Positions 26,708-41,370 of a stretch of DNA of 64,000 nt are shown one piece after another; within the stretch, counting starts at the first letter, position 1; each line of letters begins with the position of its first letter. The position numbers and the translations under genes are program-made. The notes below the pieces were generated by a model. That model did no database searches and had not been told where the DNA came from. It saw only the letters and a program-made list of their open reading frames with translations. Source of the stretch: Callipepla californica brunnescens (taxonomy: Eukaryota > Chordata > Aves > Galliformes > Odontophoridae); assembly GCA_023055505.1 (NCBI GenBank), contig JALIRH010000006.1, forward strand, positions 28,493,105-28,557,104, written 5' to 3'.

Positions 26708-29700
26708 TTTAGAGCTGGGACTCCTTCATTTCCTTACTGCAGTTGTCAGGGAGCTGTTCCCTTGCTAGGAAATGCTATTTTTTGCCAGCCTAAAACTTCA
26801 AGTGACAGTGGAAGATTGTGTCTGCCTCTTGGGCCATAGCTGATGAGGGAGCCAATACAAAAAGAAAGCAATGGTAATTAGGACTAAAGGGAGAAGTAAC
26901 TTATTCCACTGGTAGTAAAGCAAATTCAGCCTGATGCCCCACAAACATATTTTCGTTGTCCTGAGTGCTCATCTGTACATGTAATCCAACTCTCAGCTAT
27001 GTTTCTTCTAATATTGCCATTATGCCCCCAGTCTTTGCCCTAAATCCTTCTCCCCTCAAACTCTTCTTACAGCCCTTTAATTGCGTGTACAACATCCAAA
27101 GCTCTCCTTCTGTTCCCTGCTTACAGCCTGCAGGCTTCTGCCCCCATCCAGGGGACCTTCACGCCTCTGAGAGCTCTGCCCAACCATTCTTCTTGGCTGA
27201 AATTGTCTTAAAGACTTTATTTCCTGGAAGTAAAGGAACCAAAAAAAAAAAAAAAAACCAACACAAAAACAAGCTAAACTACACAAACAAACAAGCACCA
27301 GGAAAAATATATATTCTACTCTCTCTTTTTCTCTAAGAGGAATTAAACCACTAATTAAACCACTAAATCACTAAGGAGAGCATGCAAACTAAGCATCCTT
27401 TAACACCATACAGTGAGAACCTACAGAAGTGAGAACCTGTAGAAGGGTTGGAGGTGCACGGTGCTCCAAATAACAAAAAAAAAATAACAAAAACCCAAAC
27501 ATAGGGAAAAAATTTCTAAGGCTCAGCTCTTTATTTCTTCTTAATCAGTGCCAAAATGTGACTTATGCCAAGGGTTTGTCTGAGGCAGAACAGTCTGCCT
27601 GAGTGGAACAGTATTCCTGCTGCCATCCTGGTCTCCAGAGGGTGATGGTGGCTCCTCTGCAGCAGCAGCACCACTTCTCAGCAGGAGAGGTGCAGGGTGA
27701 CATCCAAAGCATTACTCATTCCCTTCTGCCTACAGATAAGTGATGCTGGCAGTCCCTAATGCACTCTCTGGGCACCGAGCCCAGATGGCCCCTCGTGGCT
27801 GAGGGGGAAGGCACCGTGCAAGTTCTCAGTCTCAGTTCTGATTCTTCCTACCCCAGCCTCCTCTGAACTGCAGGTATTGTCTGAAATGTCACACACATCT
27901 CGGTTTTATCACCAAAAAACAATTTTGAGCAACTTCTGGTCCTTTCCAGCGCTCTCATGGTGTCCCTCTGTGTGAACAGCTGCAATAGAGGTGACTGTTG
28001 GATTGCTCATTGTAGGGAACCTCAGCTAGCTACACAAAATAATCTTTTAGACATACTTCATTCAATAGTAATAGTAAAATATGAGCTATACACATAACAC
28101 CTGGGTCATTTGCATAGCTAAACATACCATGGATCGAAATGTCTTGCTTCCCAACAATATCCTAAGAATAGTTCCTTATAGTTCAACAAAGCTCTGCACG
28201 AATACTTTTGTCCTGCAGATTCCAGGACAGAAGTCATGGAAGTGTGGAGCTCAGCTGTCAGCTCTGAAAACAAAGTACTGGTCTCGGTCTCACCTATCAG
28301 ACCTATGTCAGGGAATGGAAAAGTGCATACAACATCCTTGCTGGGGGAGATCACTAGCCCTACTGATAACATCATGGAGGAAGAAAGAGCAACAAAGAAG
28401 ATTCTTTCTCATAATATTTCCCATGTAGGTATGTGAGAGTACCTATAACCTGAATTTAAAAACAAAGCACAGCACAACAAAACTAAACAAAAAAAAACAA
28501 AACAAAACATGAAACAACTTGTTTCCAATTCAGCAACTGAAGCAAACAGCATTTTAAATTAGCCTGAGAAATGAGAGAGGACATAGTAAGACGTAATTCT
28601 CCCCTTTGATGGTCTATATTCTGCAAATTCATGATATTTATGTGCTGTATTAAGCAGATGGAAGAGCTGTTGTCAGCCAAAAGTGGGAAATAAATGAAAG
28701 GATGCAAGAATATTTTTGGAGAGTCATAAGGAGAAAAGGCTTTGGCAGACTTCTGACTAATATAAATTACAGCAGTTGTGAGGTCTTTCTAAGGATATGC
28801 TGGCTGTCATAAAATCTTCCAGCTTATAGGAAAATAGAAAAGACAAAATTCTCAAGTAAAGATCAGTACAAATAACTGGATTTAATGACCTGGCTTTCTT
28901 AAGCATCTCCACACAAGTCAATAAGCTCTTGCTTCAAGACATGTTTCTATGCATAATACTACCCTAGAAATCCAGATCACGAAGATCTGCTTCTCTCCTC
29001 GTAGTGCTAACAAAATGATCACTGAAGAAGATTATACATGCTTGGTTCTTTATTGAGCACTGTCCATGATCTGGAAGATGCCAATGAAGGCCAACCAATT
29101 TACAAAAAACTAGAAACCTGCCTTTGAGAAAGTTAGCAGAAGCTGTGGTGTGGGAGAATTGTGATATCAAGTTAGTGATGGCTGGCAGGATGGGGATACA
29201 ACTTCTCACAGCACCTTGAATTTGGAACACACATCCCAGATTTTTTAAGGAAATGTAGGCAGTTTTGAAAAGACTACTCTAGAGTCTAACTCAGGTTAAG
29301 AAACAGCTGTGCTTGTAAGAAGAGGAGAAAATCTGAGGATTTTTTTTTCCCCATATTCTTCTCTCTTCACTACCCTGTGACATAAATTACAAGTCATAAA
29401 TTGTCAATCTGAACAATCGCATTTCCAGGTCACTCAGATCTCTCCAACAGGGAGAAGTCTTTTCACTTACCTCCTATATATATCCATCACTCCAGCTGTC
29501 AGCATGGCCCAGGTTCTGTGCTGGTCCCCTGATGCAAGCCCCCACGAGCAGCAGTCAGAAGTGCAACTAAAGAAACCTAAGTTTAGATAATTTGTTTCTG
29601 ATACTGTTGTTGTCAGTAGAGCTCCGCTGAAAGAGCATCTTAAAAGGATACATTTCTCTTTATTCTATGCATTTTTAATCATTTTATAGCTTGTTGCCAA

Positions 29701-32300
29701 ATGTGAGAGTTCAATCTATTGTAGCCCTAGCCAGCTAATGGAGATGAGCCAGTTAGTGCCACTCGGAGTCCTGGCTCTGTTTCTGCATTCCTGTCCTCCC
29801 ACTTGCTCTGTATTGTTCACAGAAACACCTCATGCTTAGGCTATTTATTTTCAGATGTGAAACTCTTCTCTCTAATTACAGTGAGAAAGTAGATGGATGT
29901 GCCCATTCTATGTGAAATAATCTAATTGTAACATCATCTGTATTATTTTTGAATAAGTCATCAACTCTGAATAAAGAAGGCAGTGAACGAAAGAGGGAAG
30001 TGGCATGTGCAGTAATTTCAAGGCAAAAAGTAGTCCTGATAAATCAGGAATGTGAGTCAAGTGTTTCAGAAAGTTTGAAGATATGGGCAAAATGTTTTCT
30101 GATGCTGCTTAGAAAAAATAAATAAATAAAAGAGAGAGAAAACAAAAATTCCCTCCAGGCTGCTTGCTAATACAGTTGAGCATAATTTGTTGCTTTATAT
30201 AGCTTGCAGCCTACAAACTTTGCAAAGGGAGTCAAGAGTTGATGAGAGGGATGAGTCAGTGACTTAGGGAAGGAAAGAGGATTTTAGACACGTGGGGTAG
30301 AGGGGTGACGCAGCAGTCCTTTGCTGTAGGACACTGCAAAAATGCAAAACAAAGGAGACTCAGGGTTTGTTTGCAAGGGGATGCTCAGTAAGTTAAGCCA
30401 ATTCACCTGACCATGGGAAGCCAGTGTGTATTAAAGGCCCAAATGGATGTCCTCATTTAGGATTAAAGTGGTCCTAATGTGACTAAAGTGGTCCTTAATC
30501 CTGAGGGACTTAGACTGTGATGGAAGAGTGCCCTAAATTAAACCAAAGACATTTTGCAGGATGAAATTTTCAACACACAAGTTTCTCTCTTGTTAGGTTA
30601 TGCCAGCTGACTTCATGCTTCTGTTTGACTCACCATAACATTGCTGATTTTCCTCTTGAAACACAGCTTTAATTTAAGTGAAGAGCACTCAGAGTGACAG
30701 GACAGGAGGAGTGTTGGGCAAATTATATGCTGCACTGGAAGTACCAGAGGCCACATAGTATCACTTAAGAGAACAGGTAAAACCAGGGCAAAAACACCGA
30801 CCAAACATACCCTGAGATTAAAATTCCAAAGCAGAAGCCTGGAGATAGCTGCCCTAAAATAGCAGCACACAAACTACAGTTCTTAGGGTAAAACACTTCT
30901 GCTGACATAGAGATCACCCTCTGTTTTAGCTGGGGTGACATTTTCCAACCAGGACAGATTTGACTGTCAAGAAACTGTCCCAAGTTCTCTGGAGTGGAAA
31001 ATGGGGAGTATAGGAGGTAGGTAGGATTTTCCAGAAGTACTGCATGTACGTGTCCATAGCGCTGGTTTAGTTGTAAAGTGGTTACGATGGTGCTCTGGGA
31101 AGGGAATTAGTGCAATCACTACCCTGTCTCATGATGCAAAATACACTATGGTACTTATAGATGGAGGAGAATTACACTCCTCCTGACTTCCCCCCATAAA
31201 TCCATCTCTTCAAGGCCTAAGAAGATAAACCCCAAGGAAGACAGGACAAACTGATCTACAGGGCATATCCAGCTTTCAGCCTTCTGCACTTGGCTTCAGG
31301 ACAGGATGTCAGCATCAGATGCATCAGCTTGTGCAGAGCAGCACCAGTCTGCTGGAGCCTAGGCATGGCTGGAGTTCATTTTACATGGCTCCAGCAGCTG
31401 TTCCAGGCTAATAGCTTCCTTATGAACAGGCAGAAAATGAAAACTGACATAATTAAAGGAAGAAAATGTCAAATCCATCGTGCTTCCAAGGACTTAGGCA
31501 GCAGGGACAGTATGGAGATTGTTCCTGACACCTGCTTCGCTCTTGTTTTAAACTTTACCACTAATGAAGATCCCGAAACTTGTATTTCTAATGAGGAAAG
31601 TTGAAACTTGGACTCTTCTAGAAACCATGCAGTTTGCATCAGTCTTTGAATATTTCGACATGCTTACCTAATCTCATAACATGCACTTACCACAGTTTGA
31701 GATTGACTACAGTCTACTTCTGCTATCAGTTGTAGCAAATGTTTTCTCCATTCTGGCTTCTGCATGACTTGAAGTGTGTGGGAGACGTTTCCACCCCAGC
31801 TTCACTCATGCTGAAGAATTAGGCTCCAGGCTCTGCAGATCAGCTGCCTCCTCCAGCAGACAGAGGCAGAAGAATTCCAACAGTGCTCTCATCTGCCTAC
31901 ATAATGGCTTATAAGTGAAGGATGTTCCCATGGCCATAGCTGGGCTAATTTCAGAGGTGAAATGGGGAAGATGAAGGAGTGGGGCTTGAATGATCAGCTT
32001 TATGTGTGACAGTAAGTAGTAAAGGGCAGTTAGTCCAACCAGATTTTCTCAGTCTTAGGACAGACAACAAAGAGCAGGTTGATTTCAATTAGGGAAATAC
32101 AGCATCTGCTGATAGTCTCAGTGTATGGTGCAGCTTGTCAGACATGAACAGCAGACAGTGAGGGCTATTTTGGATCTTGGCTCTCTTTCATGCTGTGGGA
32201 TGTCACTGGACAAATCAAAGCATACAGGAAAGGGGAACTTCCTTCCTCTGTGCTACGGCGTGCTGGTGTGGCAATCAGGATTAGAACAAGTATGAGTTTT

Positions 32301-32322
32301 GTGTGTGTGTGTGTGTGTGTGC
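32301..32322. repeat. (GT)n microsatellite
   Basis: About ten GT units, passing into GCGTGC at the right end. Confidence 0.9.
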
Positions 32323-34408
32323 GTGCACAGCTGTGAGTGTAATATACACAGAGGGGAGACAAATCTGATTTTCCCTGCATCACGATGGATCAGGCTAGCC
32401 TGGCAGCACTGAGACAGGAACCCTTCTTGGTGCACTTCTCTGATCAGGGAAGAGTCTGTAGAAGAAAAGAGCAGATAGCATGATCTTTCACTGTAGCTGT
32501 TGAGAAATCAGTTGTATTTCTGCAAAGACAAAACAAAGCGCATCCAACAGAGAGAAATAATTGGAGGTGCGGATGAGCCTTGTGCTTCTGCAGCAGTCCT
32601 TGCACCCTCGCAGCTAGGTTAAATCCACAGCTTGCAGAACTGGGTGAGATGGTATTAGCCTCTTTAAGGAGCAGCTTTCTAATCCAGGTGTCATAGAAGT
32701 GTGCAATCTTACCTGCTCAAGAGGAGGGAGAAGAAGAAGGAAGAACAGAAATGAAAATGGAATGTAAGGAAGGACAATACAAAAAGGACAGGCTGGAGAA
32801 AGAACAGTAAGTTTCAGGTATAAGCTAAATCCAGTGAAGAAGATGATGCTTTCTTTTCCTTAGCAGAATTAGGATGATAGAATTTTATTACTCAGGAAAA
32901 AATAGACAGCCATTGTCTTCAACATTAAGGCTTGATTTGGGATTTTTTAGCAGGAGTCAATGTGATTTCTTGTTTGATTTCTGCTTGCCGAACATTATTT
33001 TAACACAGGCTGTAGGCAGCATATTCTTTACAGACTAAAAGTTGTGGACTTTTTTGCCCTTAGCTTTTTCTGACTTACATAAAAAAGTCACAGAGTGAGC
33101 AAAGGTTGAGTTCTGCTGCCTAAGACCCCTTGCAGTATAGTCCAGAAACAGAACACCAGCTATGCCCTTGTCAAGAGCATCCTGCCCAGAGCACAGTGCA
33201 AAACTGCCCTAAGGAAGACTGAATCTCAGTCAGAATCTTGCAACAAACAACAGCAAGAATAAATCATGATCATTTTCATTTCAGTTGTCCTTTAAGAAGC
33301 AAATGTCCAGAACAGTTGCCATGTGTTCTTCAAAGGACATTGTTGAAGGTTAAGAGTCATTGTGTACATTCTGGACACTGGGTTTATGAGACACAGGAAA
33401 GAAGATATTACTTTCTTCTCAACCTGCCCACTATGTCTCTGTGTCTAAGCATTAATTGCTGTTGTCTAGATGAAAGTGATTTACATCAAAATAAATTATA
33501 TGGTCTGTGATCAGCAAGCCACTGTTCAGTGTTAGATTGGGTTTTCAAGTTTATTTCTGCACTTCAAAACTTGCAGTATCATTACCATACAATGCCAAAA
33601 AGGATTTCTTGTCATTCAGGAGGAGGAAAGTGAGTATTCCCCAGGAAGCAGCTTCATTACTGCATTTACGGACAGCACATCCAACACACAGCCCTTGTGC
33701 TGTGCAAATCATACCTCATGCATAGTTAAATACACACTATTGCTCATTTAGGCTGCTCTTGCTTGCCCATAGTTCTAATAAGCTAAGCATTAACAATGAT
33801 TTATGGAGCTGCACTCAGGATGGAATTTGGCACACTATCCTTTCTCTTTCAGGCAGAGAGAAAGCCTGGCAAAGCAGAAAAGACTTTCACCAATCACAGA
33901 GAAAGTTTATACACTATCTTACCACATTAGGCCTATCTAATCCTGCAAGCTTTCTCAACAACATGTAGAAGTGCAGTGGATCCTCTGCTAATGTTCTTCT
34001 AATGTAGCTTTTAGGAGAACTGAGCCTTGATGCAGCTTGGTGACAAGAGAGTGGAGCAAAATCAATAGCACAGCACTGCAGCATAGGCTACGATGCCTAC
34101 AGAGCTCCCCAGGCATTCCCTGACATGCTGCTCTGCCTCAGGCCTGCGCTGCTGCTTCACTTGGAACAGAGGAACAGAGTCCTGCTGTGCTCAGGATGGA
34201 GGAAGGACCAAATCAATACCATATCGGAGCTGCAGGGCAGCCACTGCCACCCGCCAGCCTGGCCTCTCATGGAGAAACTTGGTTGGGAGCCAAAGGTGTG
34301 AAGGTCTCCCGATCTCACTGTGAGTAATAAAGTCCTTTGGAGCTACTGGGGCCACCGTGCATGAATTGCCAATTGGCAGACTTATCTGGGAACAAGCAGG
34401 CAGGTGGG

Positions 34409-34506
34409 CAGGAAGGAAAGAAAAGGACAGAGAAGGAAAGAAGGAAGGAAAAGGGAGGAGGGAGGGAAGGAAGGAAGCAAGGAAAAGGAATGAAGAGGAA
34501 GGAAAG
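34409..34506. repeat. Polypurine (GGAA)-rich tract
   Basis: Almost 100 bases with nearly only G and A on the plus strand, made of irregular GGAA/GGAAA units. It could adopt triplex structure and could bind ETS factors at clustered GGAA cores, but nothing around it indicates a promoter. Confidence 0.85.
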
Positions 34507-37500
34507 CTTCCTTCTTAGTTTTACATGAATCAGCATCTAGAGGACTGTCTTAACACAGCACACTTTCTCCATACCATCAACCTTCTCATTACAAACACTT
34601 CTGCTGCGACAGGTTCATGAAGGGTAGAACAAATGTCACATGGAGTGGTGTTTGCAGAGCATCTCCACTTAGTACAGCTTAACAACAGCATCATCTAGTG
34701 TAATGTGGATATTAACTGCAAGAGTGAGTCAGTGAAAACTGCTGACTGTATTTAAACAAACAGAGAGCAGGGAAGGAAGAAGGCCATTAACCATTTACTC
34801 AAGGGGCAACATTCTAGATAGGCCAAATGTCCTGCTCCTGCTGTGATTCTTTCTTTCTTCTTTGATTATTTTATGTCTGGGTGATTTTTTTGTAGTCTTT
34901 AATTTCTCACACTTTTCCTGGAAGTCTGGTCCTTTCAAATTTCTTTGATTTCCCCACTCCCCTTTCCTAAAACCTTCTGCTTTCCTTCTGAGTTGGTCTC
35001 CCTTCAGTGCTGCCTCTCAATAGAACTTATCAGGTCTGCCTCTCTAATTTCCACATGATCATTTCAATATCTGTCCTCCCCTCTCACTCTCTCATCCTTT
35101 TGTCCTTTTCTTCCTGAGGAATACACTCTTGAGGACATTCGTTCTCCATGGAGGCTCTTAGCCTTTCCTTCAGCCCTTTCCTGTTTCTCTTGCTCATTTT
35201 CTCTCTTCAGTTTTCACCCTTTTATTCCAATGTCTCTGCACTTCTCCATCGAGGAGGCACTGGATATGAGCTCACCCATAACACTCCTGGTGTCCCCACA
35301 ATTTGTACTGACTCTCTTCCCCACAGTGTATACATCTGGTATTGTTTACTGACTATTATTATTGAAAGCATCAGTAGAAAACTAAATGTAAGCAACAAGG
35401 TGAATATTTGAGACACAAACATACATTGTTGGTTCCTGCTGTTATCTGATGCCGTACTCCATCCTCTGTCTAGGTCTTGCTGATTTATGGTCCCCACTCC
35501 TTCACTGCAACGGCAGAAGGACAGGCTTGCTCTTAGCTTGACTTATGACTCATTTATTTTCCTGCTTTCTTCTCACATTTCTTTAAACTTCATCTTTCAT
35601 CCCTTTTAGTATGGCAGTGACAGTGCTCAGCTCCCTCACGGATGAGACCTCTGCCTCTGATAGGATGAGGTGACAGCAACTGACGCTTGTGCAACTTCTT
35701 TAACTGCTTAGGAGAGAAGTCTGCTTCCTATCATCTGCTCCAAGCCCAGGCAAGGTGAAGTAAGCTCCTTGCAGATCTCCAGTGCCTTGGGCATGACAGC
35801 TGCTGGGTTCCAGACCCTCTGGGTTCTCTGTCACAGTGAGATGTGCTTGGTCTGTGGCCATTCACCCCCAGGCAGGACACAAGGGCAGACAATCAGCCCT
35901 CCCTCTATTCTCACAGTCTCTGGAAGTGCAGGGAAGGTTATGCAGATGGTTATCTTTCTGTATGGAAGTGGCTCATCTGTATGTTTTCTTGTCCAAAGAT
36001 CTGTACCCAAGAATGTATAACTGTGGACAGAGTTGGCAGGGACAAAACAAGTTACCTCTAGTGCTTCTCTTCCGGATTTGAGTTCCAGTACCTTCACCAC
36101 TTCAAGCTACATGGACCTCCTGTCTTTTCCCCCTCTACTTCAAAGATGCACTTTATGCACCCAAATTCTTTCCTCTCACCTCTCTGCTTTTACATCAGCA
36201 TACTTTTACATTACGTCTTGCATTCATGCCTGTTATGTATCACTGTAGAAGAGAATGAAGCCTAACAACTGTGAGCATGAAAACCCCAGAGATGCAATAG
36301 CACTTCCCCACTTTGATTTTTTTTCTGAAAGTAAAAGATAGAAAAGCCTAATTGAAATTGATCCTGATTTTCTGAAACACTGAGCAATGCTGACTTAAAT
36401 AAAAATTGTAGCAATTACTCATGCAACAATCACAAGGCTGAAGAGAACAAAAAATCATCAACACAGCTAAGAAATATGATCACTATTGCTTTGTTGGCTC
36501 AGGAAACAGTAATAGCCTTTGAGAGTGGTGTATCCTTATCCAGTGAGGTGGCTTGCATGAGATCTGTCTCACTGTCCCCAGAAAGGATAATGTCACAAAA
36601 GCTGAATCTTGTGGTAAAAGCAGCTAGGCCAACTACCTAGGAGAGGACTCTGCTGTCTAGATGGATATTAGAGGACTTTACTCAATTCAGACTGTGTTAT
36701 AAAGATGAGGATAGAGGAGAACCAGAAGGACACAGTCCAATCCCATCGTCTACAAACTGAGCCATCCCTAAGCAAAACTATAAAAGCCACAAAGGAACAA
36801 AATTTAGAATGTTTCTTTTTCTACTATGAAAGAAAAATAAAAGAATAAACGAAATTTTTTTAGAAAGATGCCGGGCAACAAAATGAGCTCAGAGACTTAT
36901 GATCTTGGCTGAGATTTTAATTATGTATGACCATTAGTAAATACTGAACGTTCTGGAAAATGCCTTTTTAAAACTCAAAAAAATATGAGTGCAATAACAA
37001 TTCTTCATATTGTTTTAAAGAACATTGCTGTAGTCTTAAATGCTTTTAGACCTCTGCCCTACACTAGTTGTCAATGCGTATTAGTTTAAATATTCAAAAC
37101 GTTGCTGTCATTTAATGAAATACGACCTGAAGTAGAGCCTGCCTTCCCACAAATGCTAACTTTTAGTGCTGTTAATGAAGTCATGTTCTGCTAATGCATT
37201 CAATAATTCTCTTGGAGCAGGAACCATAGTTTTCTGGATTCCAGACTACACTTGTGGCATCATCCTTTCTGATTCTCATAGCTGCTCCTAAGTTGTAGAG
37301 TAGCCATTAAGCTTAACAGCAATAACAGCTTTGGAAAGACAGAAGAACTGTGTGCTGGAAATGATCACCAAAGCCTTTATTACTTGAATGCTTAGAAATA
37401 GAGAAGCACTGCAAGCTCTAAATCCCGAAAAAGCTGTTTATTTTCCACTTGAGCTTCATGTACATTGATAAAATGATGCAGTAAAAATGGAGTTGCAAAA

Positions 37501-40280
37501 ACAGGATTTCTGCAAACACTGTCCAGAGCTGGGTATCTTTATCCAACCTCCTATTTATCAGTTCTGAACTACCAGAAGTTATTACTAGAAAAAGTACAAA
37601 GAAAATCAGTGCACCAAGCCTGAAATTATTATCATCGGTCTTATATTGTGCAAGCTTTTATTCTCTAGTATAAACACTGAGGCAGCAATAGAATATAGCT
37701 GTATTTGAGACAGAAATCAGTCAGCAAACAGTGGAGCAATACAAAGACAAAGATTTAATCCAGAGAAAGGTTTTCAGAAGGAGCCAGAGGAAGAAGTTCA
37801 TTACCCATTCACAGTAGACTAGTTCTTTCTGAATTGACTGTTTAATGCTGGATAAAGGAAGGATGAAGAGCTGGACCCCTCTAGATCATAAAGCTGAGTT
37901 TCCAGGTAAAGGATGTCTTTAAACAAAGTTGTTGCTTCAGTTATTAAATCAGATTTTCTGGCTATCAGGGACTCAAGACAACACTTGTCCAGGAGAGACC
38001 TGGAGAAATCAAAGACTAGGCAAAAAGTCATTGCTCCAGAGAGCATCCTCTGTTGCTCTTAAAAGTAAAAAGCAAAATATGTAACCTTCAAGTTAGAAAG
38101 AGTGTTTGGAAATTGTAATGCAGTCGAAAGAAAATCACACCCAGCTGGAATATCATTGGAGACTCTTTTCCTTTTGGAAGGAGCCAAACATGCCCAAGAG
38201 CTGGTAGAAATCCTGCTCAGCCATGCAGAAGAGGAGATGCAGTGAAAGGAGACAGAGGGGCAGTGGAGACATTAATGCTAACAGGCAGTGGGAAGATCAA
38301 AATCAGAGATTGCTCTGGGTGGCAAAACATCTCACAGCATACCAGCCCAAACTGGAAACTCCCCCAGGCATAACACTCACATCACAGTGCACCAACTGGT
38401 AACAGCTTCTGCTAAGGTGGTTGTGGCCATTTTTCCTTCAGGGAATATCAAGGTGCTGTGCACTGCACTCATTTACACCAATAAATCATTTTCTAAGAAG
38501 GGCTTTTAATTCTCTCCCAGCAAGCAGTTCACCATACACTACATTTCTTCTCTCTTTCTGAACTGACAGAATCAAAATGTTTCTCCCCTCTCTTTTCAGA
38601 GAGAAACTGGAGAAAGGAAAAAGCAGTGTGTCACTAGCATGTAAGCTTGGAATGAATCTGTTTGTGTTTTCAGACTCTGAACAAGCGAGCTTGCAAATGC
38701 ATACTTATCCATCTATTACTTGGTCTCAGGAGAGCTGGAGTAGATGGAACAAAAAATGCATCCTATTTCTAGGCATCTACCTGTTAAGTATGGATCTCTC
38801 CCTCATTTTTCTTTTCCAGAAAGATTACATAGTCTGAATGACAGACATGAACAAAGAGATATTTACAGCTGCTGTGAATTTTGATTGATAGAAGTAAAAT
38901 CAACTGCTTTACCAAACTAACAAGTTTCTCAGAGTCTTGTAATAAAGAAAAGAAGCTGTTGGAAACAATTTCCCAAGAGAAGAACAGAAATTTGGCTAAT
39001 TTGATCAATTGTAGCTTTAGGAGACTTGATCTAGGAAAAGAAAAATAAGTCAGCTAGGAACCAGATCTCCCTGTAGCCAGTGCGGATTCACTGGGCTTTG
39101 TGGCTTTTTATCTTTGTTGATGACAGGACTTTCAAGTGATTTCTGCATTGGCACAGAGCGACTCAGAGAATTAGCTTCCATAAACAATAATTAAAAAACC
39201 CTGCAAAGTAAATATAATTTAAGGCATACTCCCCTCCACATTGATGCTTTTTTTTTTTGTTAAAAAAAAAAAGAAATCTAGCTAGGGAACAGAGGCTGTT
39301 TTTAATGCTGATTCTACTGCAAGCCTACTTTCCACTGTCTTGAGTTTTTCTTTGCTGCCCTTTTACCTATATTCTGCAAACAAGGCAGATCACTGCCTTG
39401 CACTTTTCAGGTAGGATTTGGAGCTTAAAGTTATACCATCAACTGAAGTGTAACTCAAGCACATTGCGTAAGCAGAGATGTTGGGCTCCAGTGTTGCAGA
39501 AGAAGGATCAGAGCTTGCAGCCCTGCAAAATATCATTTGATACGTGCACTGAGTAAATATCAAACCATGTCTCATCTGGCTGATTTGCTAACACGGAACA
39601 TATTACACTAAAATAAGTGACAGTAAAATACAGACTGCTGGAGCCAGGTAGCCTCATCTGGGTGATTTCACTAGCTGAAGCAAAATTAAATGCATCCAAC
39701 CAAAGGAAAATTCACTGAACATGCAGGGTTGCCAAAGTTTCAGTTGAGGGTGAGTTTATTTCTTATTGTTTCTAGGCTTCCATTGCTTCTCCTTTCAGAC
39801 TGCAGTGCCTAAGTAGGCTAAAGCATCGGCACAGTGCTAATCCTGATAAATGCTGAACATGTAATGAGAATGTGTAACACCTCATCCCTTACTAACCTTG
39901 TTTCATTTCCACTTTATTTCCCCTTTCTTTCCTTCATTTGTGTTATCTTGATTTCTATCCTATGACCCTGTTCAGTTATTGAAGACTTCTCCCTGTTCCT
40001 CAGTAGATTTTCTGATGTGGAAGAATCTTTCAACTGCAAAGCCCAACCTTTGTATTACTTCATTCTATGGGGAGTTGTTTCTGATGTGTCATCAGTGTGC
40101 TGATGTAGAGACACGTGTCATCTTCCTGAGAGCTCAGAGTGGCAGCACATGCACATATGAACTCAAATTTTCATGTCTGCTCACACATCTTCTAATAGGC
40201 ACTGAAAAACAAGCTTAGATCTAATACAAGATTTGAACGCTCACAAAGGCTCAAAGCTTTGAGTATTGCGAAGCTGGCCA

Positions 40281-40308
40281 TTTTTTATTTTATTTTATTT
40301 TATTTTTT
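40281..40308. repeat. (TTTTA)n microsatellite
   Basis: Four to five copies of a TTTTA pentamer between T-rich ends. Confidence 0.9.
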
Positions 40309-41286
40309 AAGAAAACAGTGGGAGATGGGATTCCCAGTTGGCACTCATATTCAAAATTTTAGCTTGAGTTGCCATCAGTATGATTTGACATGAAAGACAA
40401 TGTGATCTTGAAGCTGCACATGCCTTATATTTAGGTACGTGCCAGAAAAGCCACTCAGATGGTTGACCCAGCCAGCTACATATCCTAGCTAATTAAGAAT
40501 CTGACTCAAATTGTGTTTGTTTCCCTAGGACCTTAAACTGCAACAATGCTAGGATACACCTGAATTATATAACATGGTATTCAAAGCAATTTGAGTCTAT
40601 CATCAAAGATTATCCATGTAACAGCATTAAAACAAGATAAAGCTTATTTTTAACAAAGGTCGACATGTTCCTACCTAAATGCTAGTGGAGAAACTACTAC
40701 AACCTGTATATCCATTTCAGGCATGATTCTTCAAATGGCAATGTCAAGGTGAGCTCCAGAGCAGGAGCAATGTCCCACTTTTGATTAAGATCCCCTAAAT
40801 CGTCAGTAAGTAACATTATCCCTTCTAACTGAATGAATCTTTTACAATATGAATAAGTAGAAATTTAATATAAGCTACTTTGAACTTGAGCTAGTCTGAT
40901 GAAATATGAATCATGTATCAGTTTGAGAATTCAGAAGACATTTCAATGCATTCAGCTGTACTAATAATCTCCAGCACTTCGTGCTGAGTACTTCTAGTAA
41001 AGGTGCTTTTGCACAAATGAATGCTGCCTTTCAAACGGACGAGGAATTGTTCAAAATTACATTCGAGTGGTTACGAATTTCTTCTGCTTTTTAGAACACT
41101 GGCTCCCTCCTCTGTTCATTTGGTGTAAACAACAAAGTGATCAATTACAGACGTCAGCATCTGACACGATTGCTTTGCGGAAGCAAGTTCCCAAGGCTCA
41201 CAAGAAAAAAAAAAAAAAAACTATTTCCAGGTATCCTAGAGAAGGACACAATCACTGTTCAATATATAAGAATACCTGGGTCAGGA

Positions 41287-41370
41287 AAAGTGGTATACAC
41301 GAAGTATACACAAAGTCAGGTACAATACAGAGTCAGGTACAAAAGTGGTATACACAAAGTCAGGTACAAT
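41287..41370 (+). repeat. Short imperfect tandem repeat array
   Basis: The blocks AGTGGTATACAC, GAAGTATACACAAAG and AGTCAGGTACAA recur across these bases, so that a roughly 55-base unit is followed by a shortened copy. It lies between two A-tracts (A16-17 near 41,205-41,220 and A17 near 41,411-41,428). I know no family that matches. Confidence 0.7.
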
